Translations under genes and position numbers: made by a program | The notes under the pieces: model-generated | Told to the model about the DNA's origin: nothing | What the model saw: the letters and a program-made list of their open reading frames with translations, nothing else | Database searches by the model: none | Source of the DNA: Ailanthus altissimus | Taxonomy: Eukaryota > Streptophyta > Magnoliopsida > Sapindales > Simaroubaceae | Direction of reading: 5' to 3' | Assembly (NCBI GenBank): GCA_946807835.1 | Contig: OX327697.1 | Span: 11,219,001-11,283,000, forward strand | Length of the DNA: 64,000 nt | Part shown: piece by piece, positions 46,501 to 58,944 of the stretch | Layout of the letters: every line of letters begins with the position of its first letter | Position numbering within the stretch: the first letter of the stretch is position 1

Positions 46501-47089
46501 ATTTAAAATTATAATATATAATATTATTATTTTAATGCATGTGAGATATATAATGTGTGTGAAATATGTGTGTTGAGAGTCGAGTGTGTGTGCGCCATGT
46601 GAAATGGTGGAGAGGAAGAAATGAATTGTTTCATTTCCTCTAATTTGATGCCGAGAAGAAAAAGAAAAAGAAAAAGAAAAATGAAATTGTTTCATTTTTC
46701 TTTAAGGTATCGAGAGAAGCAATTGTGAATTGTTTTAATTTTCATTTCCTTTCCTTTTAGAGAAAAGAAAGAATACATACAAGACCATTTTAAAGATTTA
46801 AGAGTTAAGCCCAGTGCTAGATATAGGGCTGTTGTTCTAACTCGCCAAGCCCACCGAGTTGGTGATTAGAACTGGCGATAAGTTGGTCTCCATGCGGACT
46901 CCAAGAATACACGTGTATAACGTTACACATTATGGTGATTTCTCAACCCTTCAAATATATTAATATATTATTTATTGTGTTTATTGCATGATTTAATTAT
47001 TCCACTGCGTTAAATATGTATGTGATACGTATTTTATGCAATAAACACAATTGCACATGCATACACCCATGTATATTAAATCCCCTACA
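43550..47089 (+). repeat. 5' LTR of copia element F (about 2.15 kb plus insertion)
   Basis: It starts (T>G)GTTAGGGTTGATGCTTACG and ends ATTAAATCCCCTACA before the primer site. It matches the 3' LTR from 62161 closely, including GACAGACTCACGAGGGCTTC (44090) against GACAGACTCGCGAGGGCTTC (62702). An AAAAG microsatellite lies at 46655-46682. Confidence 0.88.
44111..45492 (+). mobile_element. Solo gypsy-like LTR (1382 bp) inside the F 5' LTR
   Basis: It starts TGATAAGGGTAAAATTGCC and ends AAATATCGCATCA; ends TGAT...ATCA. Flanks are ACATG (44106-44110) and ACACC (45493-45497), a decayed duplication: intact LTR copies read GATAGACACC here. A TATAAAAGG box is at 44570. A GC-rich block at 44280-44520 repeats motifs like CCAGCGC. 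Same family as 41378-42761. Confidence 0.82.
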
Positions 47090-47093
47090 AAAA

Positions 47094-47105
47094 TCGTATT
47101 AGAGC
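47094..47105 (+). other. Primer binding site of element F (tRNA-iMet-like)
   Basis: TCGTATTAGAGC against the consensus TGGTATCAGAGC, a few bases after the LTR end. Confidence 0.65.
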
Positions 47106-48420
47106 CATATTTGAGATATTGGGTGTTGTTTGAGTGAATGGATATGAAAGGTCCAGTGTAACTGGCATTTTTGAAGTGTTGAAACAGGTATGCCAAAGGG
47201 GTGCACTCGGTGCCATAATGTTAGAGGGCTGGCCTGCGGCTCTGAGGGTTCGACCTCCCAACATCGCAGCGCTAAAGATCTGGTGTCGTAGAGGTGGGAG
47301 TTCTTTCTCCCAGTGCTGGCCAGCCCGCACTGGGGCACTGAAGGTTTTGGAATTCGTGCCCTAGCGGTGATAGATAGACATCGCTGCGCTGGGGATTCGA
47401 TCTCCCAGCACTGTAACTAGGTAATTTGGCACCATAGCACAGGGGGTTTGACCTTCCAGCACTGCAGCAATGTAACCCGACGCCACGGTGGTGTACTGTT
47501 CACTTAAATAGTAGCAAATGAACAATATTTTATATTGTTCACAGCTATAGTATTTTTAAATAGTGTTTCAAAATTAATTTTGCATGTATAGGTTTATAAG
47601 ATGTAGTGATAAAAGTTATCAGTCTATATTATAAATTGAGGTTTATGAGATGCAGTGATAAGAGTTATCGATATGCATCATAAACCAGGATTAATTTTTC
47701 TATGTTGGTAACCACAATGGGAGCTCTACTAGTAGGGGTTAATTGTGCTTACATAGAAAAATTGATTAATTGAGAATCACCCTTCTTATGAGATTGAGAC
47801 CTTGGATAAAAAGAAAAATCTCTCTTAATCAGATTGACAAATATTACATTATGAGATAATGTTTTATTTTTATTCGTCTTGTCAATACGGTGTTAGACAA
47901 GTCACGTCGACTTTTTTCCAATATTGCTACAGCGTGAGGGACTTGGTCGGTTGTGCTTGGACTATACCGGTTAAACATGAGATGAGGCAAATATATACGA
48001 ATGTATTACCCAATATTGCTATAGCGTGAGGGTAGTATTAGTAACATATATTTGATTATTGACAAGTTAATTTGAAATACACTTACCCAATATTGTTACA
48101 GCGTGAGGATAAGGTGTATTCAGGATTAAGTGGTAAGAGTTGCATGAGATGCAATTGACAAGTGTTGTTTACCTGTTGGGTTTACAAAGGCCAATATTGC
48201 TACAGCGTGAGGCCCGAGTAAATTTCAATGGGATCTACTTCTCGCTGTATAGTTTAAAGAGTTTAAATTATTGTCTTCTCGTTCGAGAGATTACCGGTTA
48301 TGTAAAGCAGTTGGAGGGTGTTTTAAATTGAAACATTTATAATTATTATATCCATGATTTTAAACGTTTTATTAGCGATTTAATGACCATTCCACTTACA
48401 TCTCCCATCATTTTTTGCCT
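47106..48420 (+). other. Untranslated leader of element F with short repeats
   Basis: A GC-rich block at 47190-47490 has repeated motifs (GGGGATTCGATCTCCCAGCA, CAGCACTGCAGCAATG). Four copies of a short repeat (core CCAATATTGCTACAGCG) lie at 47918-47940, 48010-48032, 48087-48108 and 48191-48212. The order and spacing agree with element H. The short open frames here are not supported as genes. Confidence 0.75.
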
Positions 48421-49191
48421 GTCAAGTATAATGATCACTACAAACCAGTTGGTGTGCATAGTTGATGCAGTCTAACTCAAGAGTACTAGAAATTACTCTG
48501 ACTGGCAAATGAATCTTAGATATGTTCTGAATTTAGAAAAGTTTGGATTTATTGTTTATTAGAGTTTACTATAAGGTATTTTTGATAACACCTCTCTAGG
48601 GGATATGAGTAGAAATGGTATGACTATTCTTATTCAGAGTGCTTCACCTTTTACTCAAACTATATCTGGTGAGACTAGATGTGTAAGAAGAAGAAGACGA
48701 GGTGGATACCCAAGATAAATCTTCAAATGCAACATTTATCCAAAAATCAACAAGAGAACAATGTAGATGGAAAGTGTTTTCATTACAGTAAGGTTGGGTA
48801 TTAGAAATCCCCCTACCTTAGAAACCTTATAATTGTCAAAAAGACTCCCACAGGTTTGTGTTTAACAAACATTAACATTTCTATGGCATATGATGCCAAT
48901 TCATGCTTGGTATAATATACCATATGTCTTGCTCATATCTGCAATATGTTGGAAGAATTAAGAGAGACTAGAATAAAACATCTTGTAGAAGTAAGGTTAA
49001 GAGTAGGAAATGATGATTTCCTGTAAGTCCAATTTACTGGGCAGCTTGACTTACTTCTCATATGCGATACAATGGTTATATTATATAATGAGTATAATAT
49101 TTAAAACATCATCTGACAAATTGTGTCCCTTTCTGTACTTGATAGTGAAGGATATCATATGAATATTAGGAATTGTTCCTTATATTCATGC
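48421..49191 (+). pseudogene. Copia gag and protease remnant (element F)
   Basis: NYSDWQMNLRYVLNLEKFGF (about 48490-48555) is the start of the gag UBN2-type domain. VRRRRRGG and CFHYSKVGY (about 48680-48800) represent the basic patch and the zinc knuckle. LCLTNINISMAYDANSCLV and FTGQLDLLLICDTMV are linker and protease-region strings. DSEGYHMNIRNCSLYIHA stops at the LTR insertion at 49192. Between UBN2 start and knuckle only about 250 bp remain, so most of gag is deleted. Confidence 0.75.
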
Positions 49192-51299
49192 TGATAGGAC
49201 CTGGCCCGAGACCCTCTACTGTAGATCCCAGTGGCCCTGCCGGGCATCTCGACAGAAGTGCCTCAGAATATAACTGTGTAAGTTGAGAAATTTCACAGGG
49301 TGAACCCATTTTTAGTTCTTACTATTACTGAGAAAATCTTAGAATATAAATAGAAATGACTTCTTAAAATAATAAAATAAAAAAACGGGCAGAGTTTCCC
49401 CTGTTTTTTTTAAAATCCAATACAAAACCTGCAAAACAATTTCACTTCTATTTCCAACCGTTTCTCAATACTATCAAATAAAACCTTCGATCCTTTTCAA
49501 AACCAAATTCAACTTAACTCAATAATTTTATTATTGAACACAAAACTGGCATACTAACAAAAAGTGAAACGATCATCACAATATTGAAACCTCTTCTTGT
49601 TTGTTTAAAACATATGTACAATACACAAGCCTATACTATTATGTAGAAAGCAAAAAGAGTGCTGCTTAACACATTTACATTTACAAAAATGATCTTTAGA
49701 TTTGGTCCACTAATCAGCAATAGAAGAATCAGTAGCTTGCGTACCAAGACCTACACTTAAAAATGGGGTTTAGAAAACATAAAATACAAAATGAGTAAGC
49801 TAAAGTAGCTTAGTGAGTGCATTTAAGATTTTAAATAAAATAAATTTTTGCATAGATATTAAATTCTAAGGACATGTATAAATCATGTTTCTAAAACTTG
49901 TATAAAGCAGTAAAATAGTTTCTAACATCATAAGCCGATGAAATCTTACCGAGCGGGTTTTATTTATATCTTCGGAAAACTATATCCAAGATCTGTAAAA
50001 TATAATAACTAGCATGTACATATAAATGCATAATATGCAATCGGTAGATCGAAAACTATTAAAGCCCTCACTCGGCCATTTTATTTCGAAATTGTACCAA
50101 TGGTAACCCTAAAGCTCTATACTCACACAGCGACTCAACTAGCACCACACACGTGAGTAAGTCACGGGGCTTCTCAGCTAGTAACACCCACTGTGACATC
50201 TCACTGGCTATGCAACAGAATCCTACATCGCATACATATAGCGAGACAATACCCCGTACACATAGAGCGACTCACATGACTTGACAACCCAACTTCCCGG
50301 AGTTAGTGACATACCCCCCAAAACTTGCCCATGTGTGCAGGATATACCGGTCGGGTCTTAAACCATCACTGCCACTAAAATTTGAGGGTACCAATGGCCT
50401 TTTTAAAGCTAATGCAGTTGTTTTAAAGTTGTTTCTTAAACCGAACATGTAAAAGCATATCTATGAATATATATCAAAATCATAAATCATGTTTATGCAT
50501 TAAAAGCACATAAAACATACAATTTCATTATACGGAAATATAATAAACAAAAGATAAACAAAATGACAGATTTTCACTCACAATCGTTCTGAGCTCAATT
50601 TCGCTTCGAATTTCTGCTTCCGTTACCGGTCTCGATTTTTTTCACCTATATGCCATAAATGACATTTAGAACTAATTTAAACGTTAGAATCCCATTTAAC
50701 TACTAAATGCCCTAATTAGCATACAAAGCTTGGATGGATTCTACTTTTTGATTTTCATTTACGGAGTCATTTAATCTAATCTAACTCACCATCCGACGCC
50801 CTGAAAATTTCTTAACACCCTATAACTTTGGTTGGACATAATTGCCCTTCACCTTACCAAAATGGATAATTATGTCCCATTTTCTTCATTTTTGATTTTT
50901 CATTAACCATATATATTCAATTTACATAAGACACCATTTATACACAACAATTCAACCAAAACACAACTCAACCCTAACTTCCTTAAAGTGGCAGAATTTA
51001 CATCCACCATCCAACATATTTATTTTCTCAATTTCTTGTTCCAATAGCATTAAAATCAATCCAATTTCATTCTAATGCCCTAGGTACAACCAATTGAAGT
51101 CTTTACATCAAAGTCACCCAAAACCCTAATTCTTACCTTGCCAATTTCTTCAATTTGATGACTCCTTCAAGCTCCACACTAGAATTCAACTCAATCTAAA
51201 CCAAGAATACACACAAGAACATCAATTGAAGCAATTTTGAAAGTTCACATATCATCATCACAAAACAATGCATTTCTTACCTCTTTTTCTTAGATTTTC

Positions 51300-54200
51300 T
51301 GTAGTAACCAATATCCACAACTGGTAAGAATATGTATTTATATATATATATAAATATACATATTTTATTTGTATGTGGGTAGTACTTGATTTATGTATTG
51401 TTATTAGTAGTGTTTGTATAGGTTAAGGACATACTATTAGTATTGGGTTTATTTGCAAGACTTTAAATTTATTTTAGGGACTAAATTGTAATATTTTGAA
51501 AGTTTTGGGGGCTAATTTATAAATACTAGAAATTAGCTTCTTAGTATAAAAATACACATTTGAAACCCTAATTCACTTATTTTTGTCAAGCTACCTCTTT
51601 TAGAGTGAGAAAAAAGAGAAAGAAGGGGGAGAGAAAGAGAAGAAAAAGAAGAAGAAAGTCAGAATTTAAGCTTTAAGAGGTATATTATAACCCTTTCTTA
51701 ATTTCTTGGTGTTAAATTAGTTAATTCCTTTAATTTTTGATTTCTGGAAATATGTAGAATTGAGGATTTGATGTGTATTTCATAAGATATTGTGAGAATT
51801 GATGATGATCTATGTAGATAGCTTGATAAATCATGATGAATTGCAGAATTTCTACTTGATAGTCTCTTGATCCAGGAATTTTATAAATTGTTGTGATTTG
51901 ATTCTGGTTTTCAATTTTGAGTATATGACATTATACATATGTAGAATCAATTAAGACTTTGAATCGATTAAAAATTTCAGAAATTAAATTTTTAGTGAAT
52001 TTACCAAAATGACCCTGAAATTCTGGAAATTTTCTGTGTTAACAGTATGATACAGAGACAAAAATTTTTTAATCTGCTGAATGATCTTCAAAAATTACAA
52101 ATTTATAGAATATGATAAGTTTATATGTCGAATATGATATAATCAAATTTGAGAATTTAGATCAATGTGGTTAAATTGTTATGATTTTCTAAAGAGTGTC
52201 AGCTCATTACAGTATTTGATTAATAGATTTTTAAAACTATAGAATAAAATAGTTTTAAAATACTTTTAGCAGTGATTTTGAAGTGACATATTTATCATGG
52301 ATTTAGGTATATGTTAAGAGTAATTTTGTGGTAGTTTTATAATTTTTGAGTTAATATGATTTTATAAAATTAGGAGATTGAATACTGTTCAGTAAATATC
52401 TTGATCCTATCAGGTTAGTAGTATGGATTCGATGGTGTTTATAGAATGGTTTGTGTAGGACTTATGATATAATATTCATATATAAGAAGGATATATGAGT
52501 TAAGAATGATATATTGTGATTTTTGAGTAATTGGACATCATTTGATGTACAAAAATATTTTGTTAAGTGTAAATGGTCAGAATGACAAGTTTTAAAAAAT
52601 CAAGTAATTAGACCAATTCGATGTGATAAGTGCAATATGTGTAATTTTGTAAGCTATTTAAATTATTTTGTATGAATGTTGAGGCTCATAAAAGGATCAA
52701 TCTCCATTGATAGGTTAAGAAGATTTAAGCTTTGTAGCTGAAAGTGCTAAGAGTTAAGTATACTAAACTTTTTACTGAAATCATAATAAATATAGTAATT
52801 GTTATGTATGATTTTGTAAATGTGGTTAGGAATATGTTTATGTTATGTCAAAGTATATTTTGATATGAAATGTGAAGACATGTGTTTATGAATGTGAGCA
52901 TGGACATACATGACATATATGTGTTTTTGAAAGTGAGCTTTCAAAGTAAAATGTGTTTAATAAAGAGAGCTTTTGAAGTGTAATATGTCTATGAGAAATA
53001 TTTTGTGTTTTGAGGATGCTTGAACTCATTGTTAACTTAGTAGGCATTTTATGTGATTTGTAGAGCCTTTATGTGTGGTCTTTCCTTTGAGATTGGTATA
53101 TGTTATATGTTCCGTATGTAGGGAGGATCCTATTGATACCTAAAGGAAGAGTGAGTCATCACATTTGTGTGGTGGCGTATTGGTGCATGTGAGAGGACTC
53201 ACCGATGATCAGGGTGAGGGTTTGACTTTTACCTTTGGGCATGAACATTATATATGTGTAATTTAAAAACCTCACTTGTACTATTCCTCTCATACGGTAT
53301 GTCACCTACGAGTGACATTTGGCTAATTATGTGATATGTAAGTTCTACTAAGTAGTAGTTGAGTGATGGTATTTATATTATATGTTTTGAAAGAATGTGT
53401 AAGCGCGTACATGACATGTGATTTGATAAGATTATGATTTTGATTGATCACTGCATATCATACATATGCATTGTGTACATATATGTATTTGTATTTGATA
53501 TATAAAAAACTAGTATGCTTACTGAGTTTTATACTCATTATAGTTTATGGTGATTTCAGGTAAATAAGGTACATGTTGTCAGCGCAGTCGGATCTTAGGT
53601 ACGTGGGTGTGTGCATGTGCAATTGTGTTTATTGCCTAACGCATCGAAAATATAAATTTTACAATAAACACAATAAATAAATATATTAATCACATTAATA
53701 TATTTATAAAGTTAGCGAACTCACCAAACGTGTAACGTTATACACGTGTTTTTCCTAGAGTCCACATGGAGACTAACTCGTGTGCAGTTTTAGTTACCAA
53801 CTTGGTGGGCTTGGTGAGCTAGAACAGTAGCTTGATATTCAGTCCGGGATTAACTCTTAATCCCCAAAATGGCCGGGAGTGAATTTACATCATTTTCTCC
53901 AAAATGATAAGAAATTGAGAATTTGAAGCAATTCATAATTGCTCCAAATGGAAGCATAGAGGAAAATGAAACAATTTTATTTTTCTTCTCCCTTTTTTTT
54001 TCTTCTTCTTCTTTCTTTCTTCCTTCCATTTCTCTCAATTTCTTCTTCTCTTCTCTCCCTCGGCTGTTTGGCCAAATCTTGCTTCTTTCTCTCTTTCTTT
54101 CTTTATATATATATATATATATAATATAATATAATATAATATAATAATAATAATATATAATATAAAAAGAAAGATATTTTGATTATTTAACTATTAAATA

Positions 54201-56181
54201 ATCAAACTGAGAAATGACCATTTTGCCCCTCATGAATAGTTACCAAGTTCACCCCCTAGTGGGTCCCACCAAATTCCACACTTGGATAAACTCAACTGAG
54301 GGTCCACAATACGCTATGTGTCATAATGCAATTAGTAAATAACATTTATTAACTAATTATTGTATTTAACACTTAAATACAGACATGCACGTATTCCCGT
54401 AGAAGTGCTGAATATTGCTAGATTAAACAATTTAATTTGGTACGCTGCCTCAGTGCACAACGAGTACACTCCATATCGCGGGACTCCCTAGGTCCTACGC
54501 CTGATTCATTAAATGGAACTATTCTATGAGTCCGTGAACAATGCCCCACGCACATGTCACGGATATACAAACCAGCGCGTTGAACCATACAAACTGAGGT
54601 TACAACGCATATGTATAGTCCTTCTGTCATGATATCCTGAATGTTCGGAGATATAGATTATCACCGTCAAATCCCCTTGTGCTCATCCATGTCTTATCTC
54701 CAGACTTGTATCTCAATGAACAATATAGCAAATTCCTTTGCCATATTGTTTGACCCTAGCGGAACTCATTCCCAGGATGATTGCTTGTGGCCACAAGACT
54801 TTATGAGATATAGTCTCGAAGCATCTAGATATCTAACTCCATATGGGAGCTGACGGATCCCATATCTGTACACACCAGACTCTATACGTATCAGACCATA
54901 CCCAGCGACACCCAGCGGTCACACCATGAAAGGTCTCTGACATGCGTGGAACCAAAGTATGGTGGATTACTTACAAGCCCACCGTGGCACTTAGGTCAAA
55001 GGACCACGTATACTACTCAACTCGAGAAGAGCCTCTGTTGACGGCTTATATTGGGTGTCTATCGGAGGCCCTCGTAAGTCTATCCCATATCCATTCCTAA
55101 CTGGATACCTATATGTCAATACGAACTCCAAGCTCATAATCAGTCAGGAACGACCATCTATACCCAATAGGTATGACATATGCTGATCTATATATAAAGG
55201 TATCACCGACAGACCTGCATCGGTAGAAATAGATCAGGGATAATTATTCGAGAACATACTTGCGCAACTTGCATTTTCTGGCACCCGATTGCAACTCTTG
55301 TAACTATGCAGTTACTAGTATATTCTCAGGTCTATGTCCCATTACAAACAAGGCTCAAACTCTTGGATTTGCTAAGTATTATAACCAGCTAACACTTAAC
55401 TGTGCTAACATTTAGCAATTATATGTCTCAACGTGGCTAACTATAAGCCCTTATCTAAACTCTTTAGATCTGATCCGAACTTTTTCAGATCTACAATATC
55501 TGTAACGTTATATGCATAATACTATATAAATAGGTATTAGCGATTTAATGGAAATGTTCGTTTGTATAAATACATAAGTACATGTACATTCAGGGATGAC
55601 ATATAAGCACCGACCCTAACACACTGTGCTTAGCGAATTTGACAAGGCTTCTACTATTCCTTGGGTTCCCTAAGTTGCTAGGTTGCTGAGTGTTTCATTT
55701 GGGGACACGTGGGATAAGATATTTGATTTGTCCCTGTTGAATAAATACTTATGTATTATTTTATTATGTGTGGTTGGATTTGATTTAAGTTTCACCAAGT
55801 GTAGTTATTGGTTGATTTTAAGTAAGAATTTGCAATGAATATATTCTGGGCTTTCGGTAACAAAGTTGCTACTGGTGACGTAGTAGAGTGTTAATCTCTG
55901 AGAAAACTCTGCGTACTCTGGTTTACTAATTGTCCCAGTCATAATTTAATTGTTATAATTCTGAAAAAAATTGAAATGAATGTTTAAATATTGTCAATAG
56001 AAGTTTATGTTTATATGTTAGGTTATGGGTTGATTTTAGTGTTGAACTTACTAGCAACCTGCTAAGGATTCCTATGTTGAATTAAAGTTTAAAATTTTGT
56101 GTAATATTATTTATGAATACACATTATTGAATAAACGTAAGTGATGTCGTGTGTCAGATCTTTTGGGTCTGGGGTGTGACA
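51300..56181 (+). mobile_element. Solo gypsy LTR E (TSD TTTTC), interrupted by a copia LTR
   Basis: It starts TGTAGTAACCAATATCC and ends GGGTCTGGGGTGTGACA, flanked by TTTTC at 51295-51299 and 56182-56186. Net length is about 2.86 kb. Features: TA microsatellite at 51337-51352, purine-rich run at 51605-51660, and a TTTCAGGTAAATAAGGTACA block near 53553 as in Tekay-like LTRs. It belongs to a different family from copies A-C. Confidence 0.88.
53600..55621 (-). mobile_element. Solo copia LTR D (innermost)
   Basis: In element sense it starts TGTTAGGGTCGGTGCTTATA (right border ...CCCTAACA at 55621) and ends around the conserved CACAATTGCACATGCACACA. The left border is unclear and may reach 53577. 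It is a copy of the F LTR family in reverse. A pyrimidine-rich tract (53985-54095) and a TA/ATAAT microsatellite (54104-54165) lie inside it. Confidence 0.82.
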
Positions 56182-56862
56182 TTTTCACTAGTAGAGGCTT
56201 CAATTGATCTTAGGAACTTGTATTTGACCTTATTTTAGCTTGATTAAGCATGAACAAATCTTGAAATTTCACTGTAGCGGCACCCCTCTTCACTTGGACG
56301 AATTTTGCTTCTCATTTGCTCTAAGTGTTATACTTTTAATCTCATGAAATTTCTACACACTTTTACTTTATATATAGTGCTCCCTAAATTGACCAATTTT
56401 CCTCTCAACTTACTCTAAATTTCTAATTTGCCATTAGTTGGAAACTAAGTATGTAATTGGTTCCTTTGTAACTATCTAGTTTGAATAGTTAAAAGAACTA
56501 ACTAGAATTCTCAACTTGGCAATCCATGAGCTTATCTCTAATTGGTCCATTCTCTAATATATGGATTGTGTTTCTCAACAAAAGCTTGTTCCATACATAA
56601 CCTTTAAATAGAAATTCATGTAGTACATTAAAATTTCCTTTTCCAAGGCAATAGAGAAAAATTTCAAAAATATTCTAGGGTCGTCTGACGCTCCGACCGA
56701 GTGTGAAAATATCAAATTAGGTCTAATATCTCTCACGCACACCATAAAAAAAAAATTTCTAATAGGGTTAGAATCGGGTAACCCTACGATGTCTTTATTA
56801 CTCTATACTGAAATTTAGGCACCAATACCACTAATAGGGATTGGATATTATAATGTTCATGT

Positions 56863-58944
56863 GATGTGAATGATGTTTTATTAGCTAAATTGCAGTTAAT
56901 AAATGGACATTATATACAATTAGAAATGTTTGTGGATCGAAATCCTTAAATGATACGGAGTTGTGGTATATAAGTTTAGGTCATATAGGCGTGGGACGCT
57001 TATCCGTCTGGTTAAAGATGGTTGGATTTCTAATCTGACCATAAAGACTTAACCAGTTTATGAATAATGTATTCACGGAGATGACCAAACATACCAGAAT
57101 GTAACATCCCTTCGATTAGATTGAATCAGTAAGTATATTAACAACAATTTTTTCGTTTACATAAAGGAGAATGAGATTCTCATTCATTATAGTCCTACGG
57201 GTAATCCACAACATAATGATGTTTCAGAAATAAGGAATTGGACTTTATTAAATATGGTCCAATCGATGATGAGTGTTATTGATCTATATTTGTGAGAATT
57301 TGCTCTAAAGACAACTGCTTATTAAGCAGAGTTCCATTAGAAGCTGTTCCTTCTATTTCGTATGAGATATAGAAAGGAAGAAAGTCGTATCTTAAATATG
57401 TTAAGACTTAGGGTTTTCTTGTTTACATAAGAGTTACGCAACAGGATATCTTATTTTGTAATAGTTACTCAACAGGATAAACCAACACCCAAGAGGTATA
57501 AGTAATGGTTCATTGCGTATCTTATGAATTCTATAGGATACTAGTTCTGTGATTCAGAGAAGTAAAGTATGTTAATTTCTCGATATACCACTATCCTAGA
57601 AGAAGAGTTTCTCATAGATAGTGGAAATCATAGAAAGATTAAGCTTGACGAAGTCAATCTAGAAATCAATGAACCAAGGATGAGAACTTAGGCTCAATTA
57701 AGCAGTGACCTTTTAACATACTTCTCCAGTAGGTCAGAAATGATTTCTAGGTTATATTTTAGGTATGTTTGATGTCTGAAGGTGAACTTAAAGTTTTCTT
57801 GGTAGAAGAAAATTATCCTTTAACCTATAGGGAGACGAGATTACACATCGATTCGGGAAATAATAAGAAGCCATAAAAATAAAAATCAACTATATGCATC
57901 AGAATCAAGTTTGGGACTTAGTTAAACTACCTGTGTGAATTGTTCCTATTGGTTGTAAAAAGTTTACAAAGAGGTAGTGGGAGCCAGATGAAAGGTAGAG
58001 ACCTTCTAAGCCCTATATTAGTTCTAGAAAGGTAATCATCAGTGATCTGGGATCAACTAAGAGGAAACTTTTGGACCAGTATTGATGCTAAAGTCGATTA
58101 AAATTTTATTGGCTCTTGTAGTATATTATGACTTTAAGGTTTGGCAGATGGATGTAAAGACGACATTCCTGAATGGATACCTCGAGTAAGAGATATTAAT
58201 AGAATAGCCTGAAGGTTTTACATTTAGCCAAACTTTTGGTCTAGTGTGCAGGCTGAAGAAGTGCATTAATAGGCTTAAACAAGCCTCTCAACGCTGGAAT
58301 TATTATTTTGATGAGATAATTAGATTGTCTAGTTTCATAAAAAACGATGAGGAAAATTGTGTGGATGAAAGGTCAGTGGGAGCATGATAGTCTTCTTGAT
58401 GCTTTTTATTAATAACATACTGGTAATTGGGAATGATGTCAGTATGTTATAATCAGTCAGAAGTAACTCGTAAGAATTTCTCCATGAAAATTTTGAGAGA
58501 GGCTTCTTTTATACTAGTTATAAAACTTTATAGAGATAGACCTAGGAAGCTGATAGGACTCTCCTAAATCATTTCACATCAATAGCGGTTAAGAAAGGTA
58601 CAGTTTTCTTAATTATGAGTTAGTTAATTTATTTTTTAGAGCTAGTGTTCATCTGAAGAGACATCTTTCGAGGAGAGTATCTCTTCAGATGGAAGATAAG
58701 ATAGTTAGAGTGTCTGATGCACCAGATACATCAGCTTTTAAGAGCTTGATGTATGCTATGATGTGTTTGAGACCTGATATCAGTTTGGCTGTAAGAGTTA
58801 TAAGCCGATTCTAGTCTGATTCAGGTGATCGCCATTTGATGGTAGTCAAACATATCCTTAGATACCTTAAGGGTATAAAAGATAAGTTTCTCAAATATAG
58901 AAAAAATGGCTTATAATTAAGAAGATGCATGGAGTCAGACTTCT
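56863..58944 (+). pseudogene. Copia integrase and reverse transcriptase (element F)
   Basis: Integrase-region strings: GRLIRLVKDGWISNLTIKT-like text near 57000, NPQHNDVSEIRNWTLLNMVQ (about 57200), and QQDKPTPKRYK. Reverse transcriptase: LMLKSIKILLALVVYYDFKV (about 58085-58145), QMDVKTTFLNGYLE (58147-58190), PEGFTFSQTFGLVCRLKK (58210-58260), then LFINNILVIGNDVSML, where YVDD has become FINN (58405-58416), removing both catalytic Asp. RNase H begins near 58850. Stops are frequent. The segment is cut by LTR copy C at 58945. Confidence 0.83.

Larger units (their letters stand above)
49192..56852 (-). mobile_element. Solo gypsy LTR, copy B (outer), interrupted by another LTR
   Basis: The plus strand begins TGATAGGACCTGGCCCGAG and ends GGGATTGGATATTATA, corresponding to the ends of copies A and C. 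Left flank CATGC (49187-49191) and CATGT (56858-56862) fit a target duplication with five extra bases at the right end. Removing B joins F pol as TTCCTTATATTCATG|TGATG, which aligns with element H near 5710-5750. Only about 2.77 kb belongs to this LTR; 51300-56181 is inserted. It is clearly more diverged than A and C. Confidence 0.85.

Noticed and set aside
47085..47364. Open frames on both strands in the GC-rich leader of element F
   Set aside because: Explained by local GC-rich mini-repeats; no counterpart frame is kept in element H.
54418..54853. Open frames within copia LTRs (also 12915-13121, 13252-13464, 37871-38056, 43782-44063, 45392-45592)
   Set aside because: They fall in noncoding LTR sequence, differ between LTR copies and show no domains.
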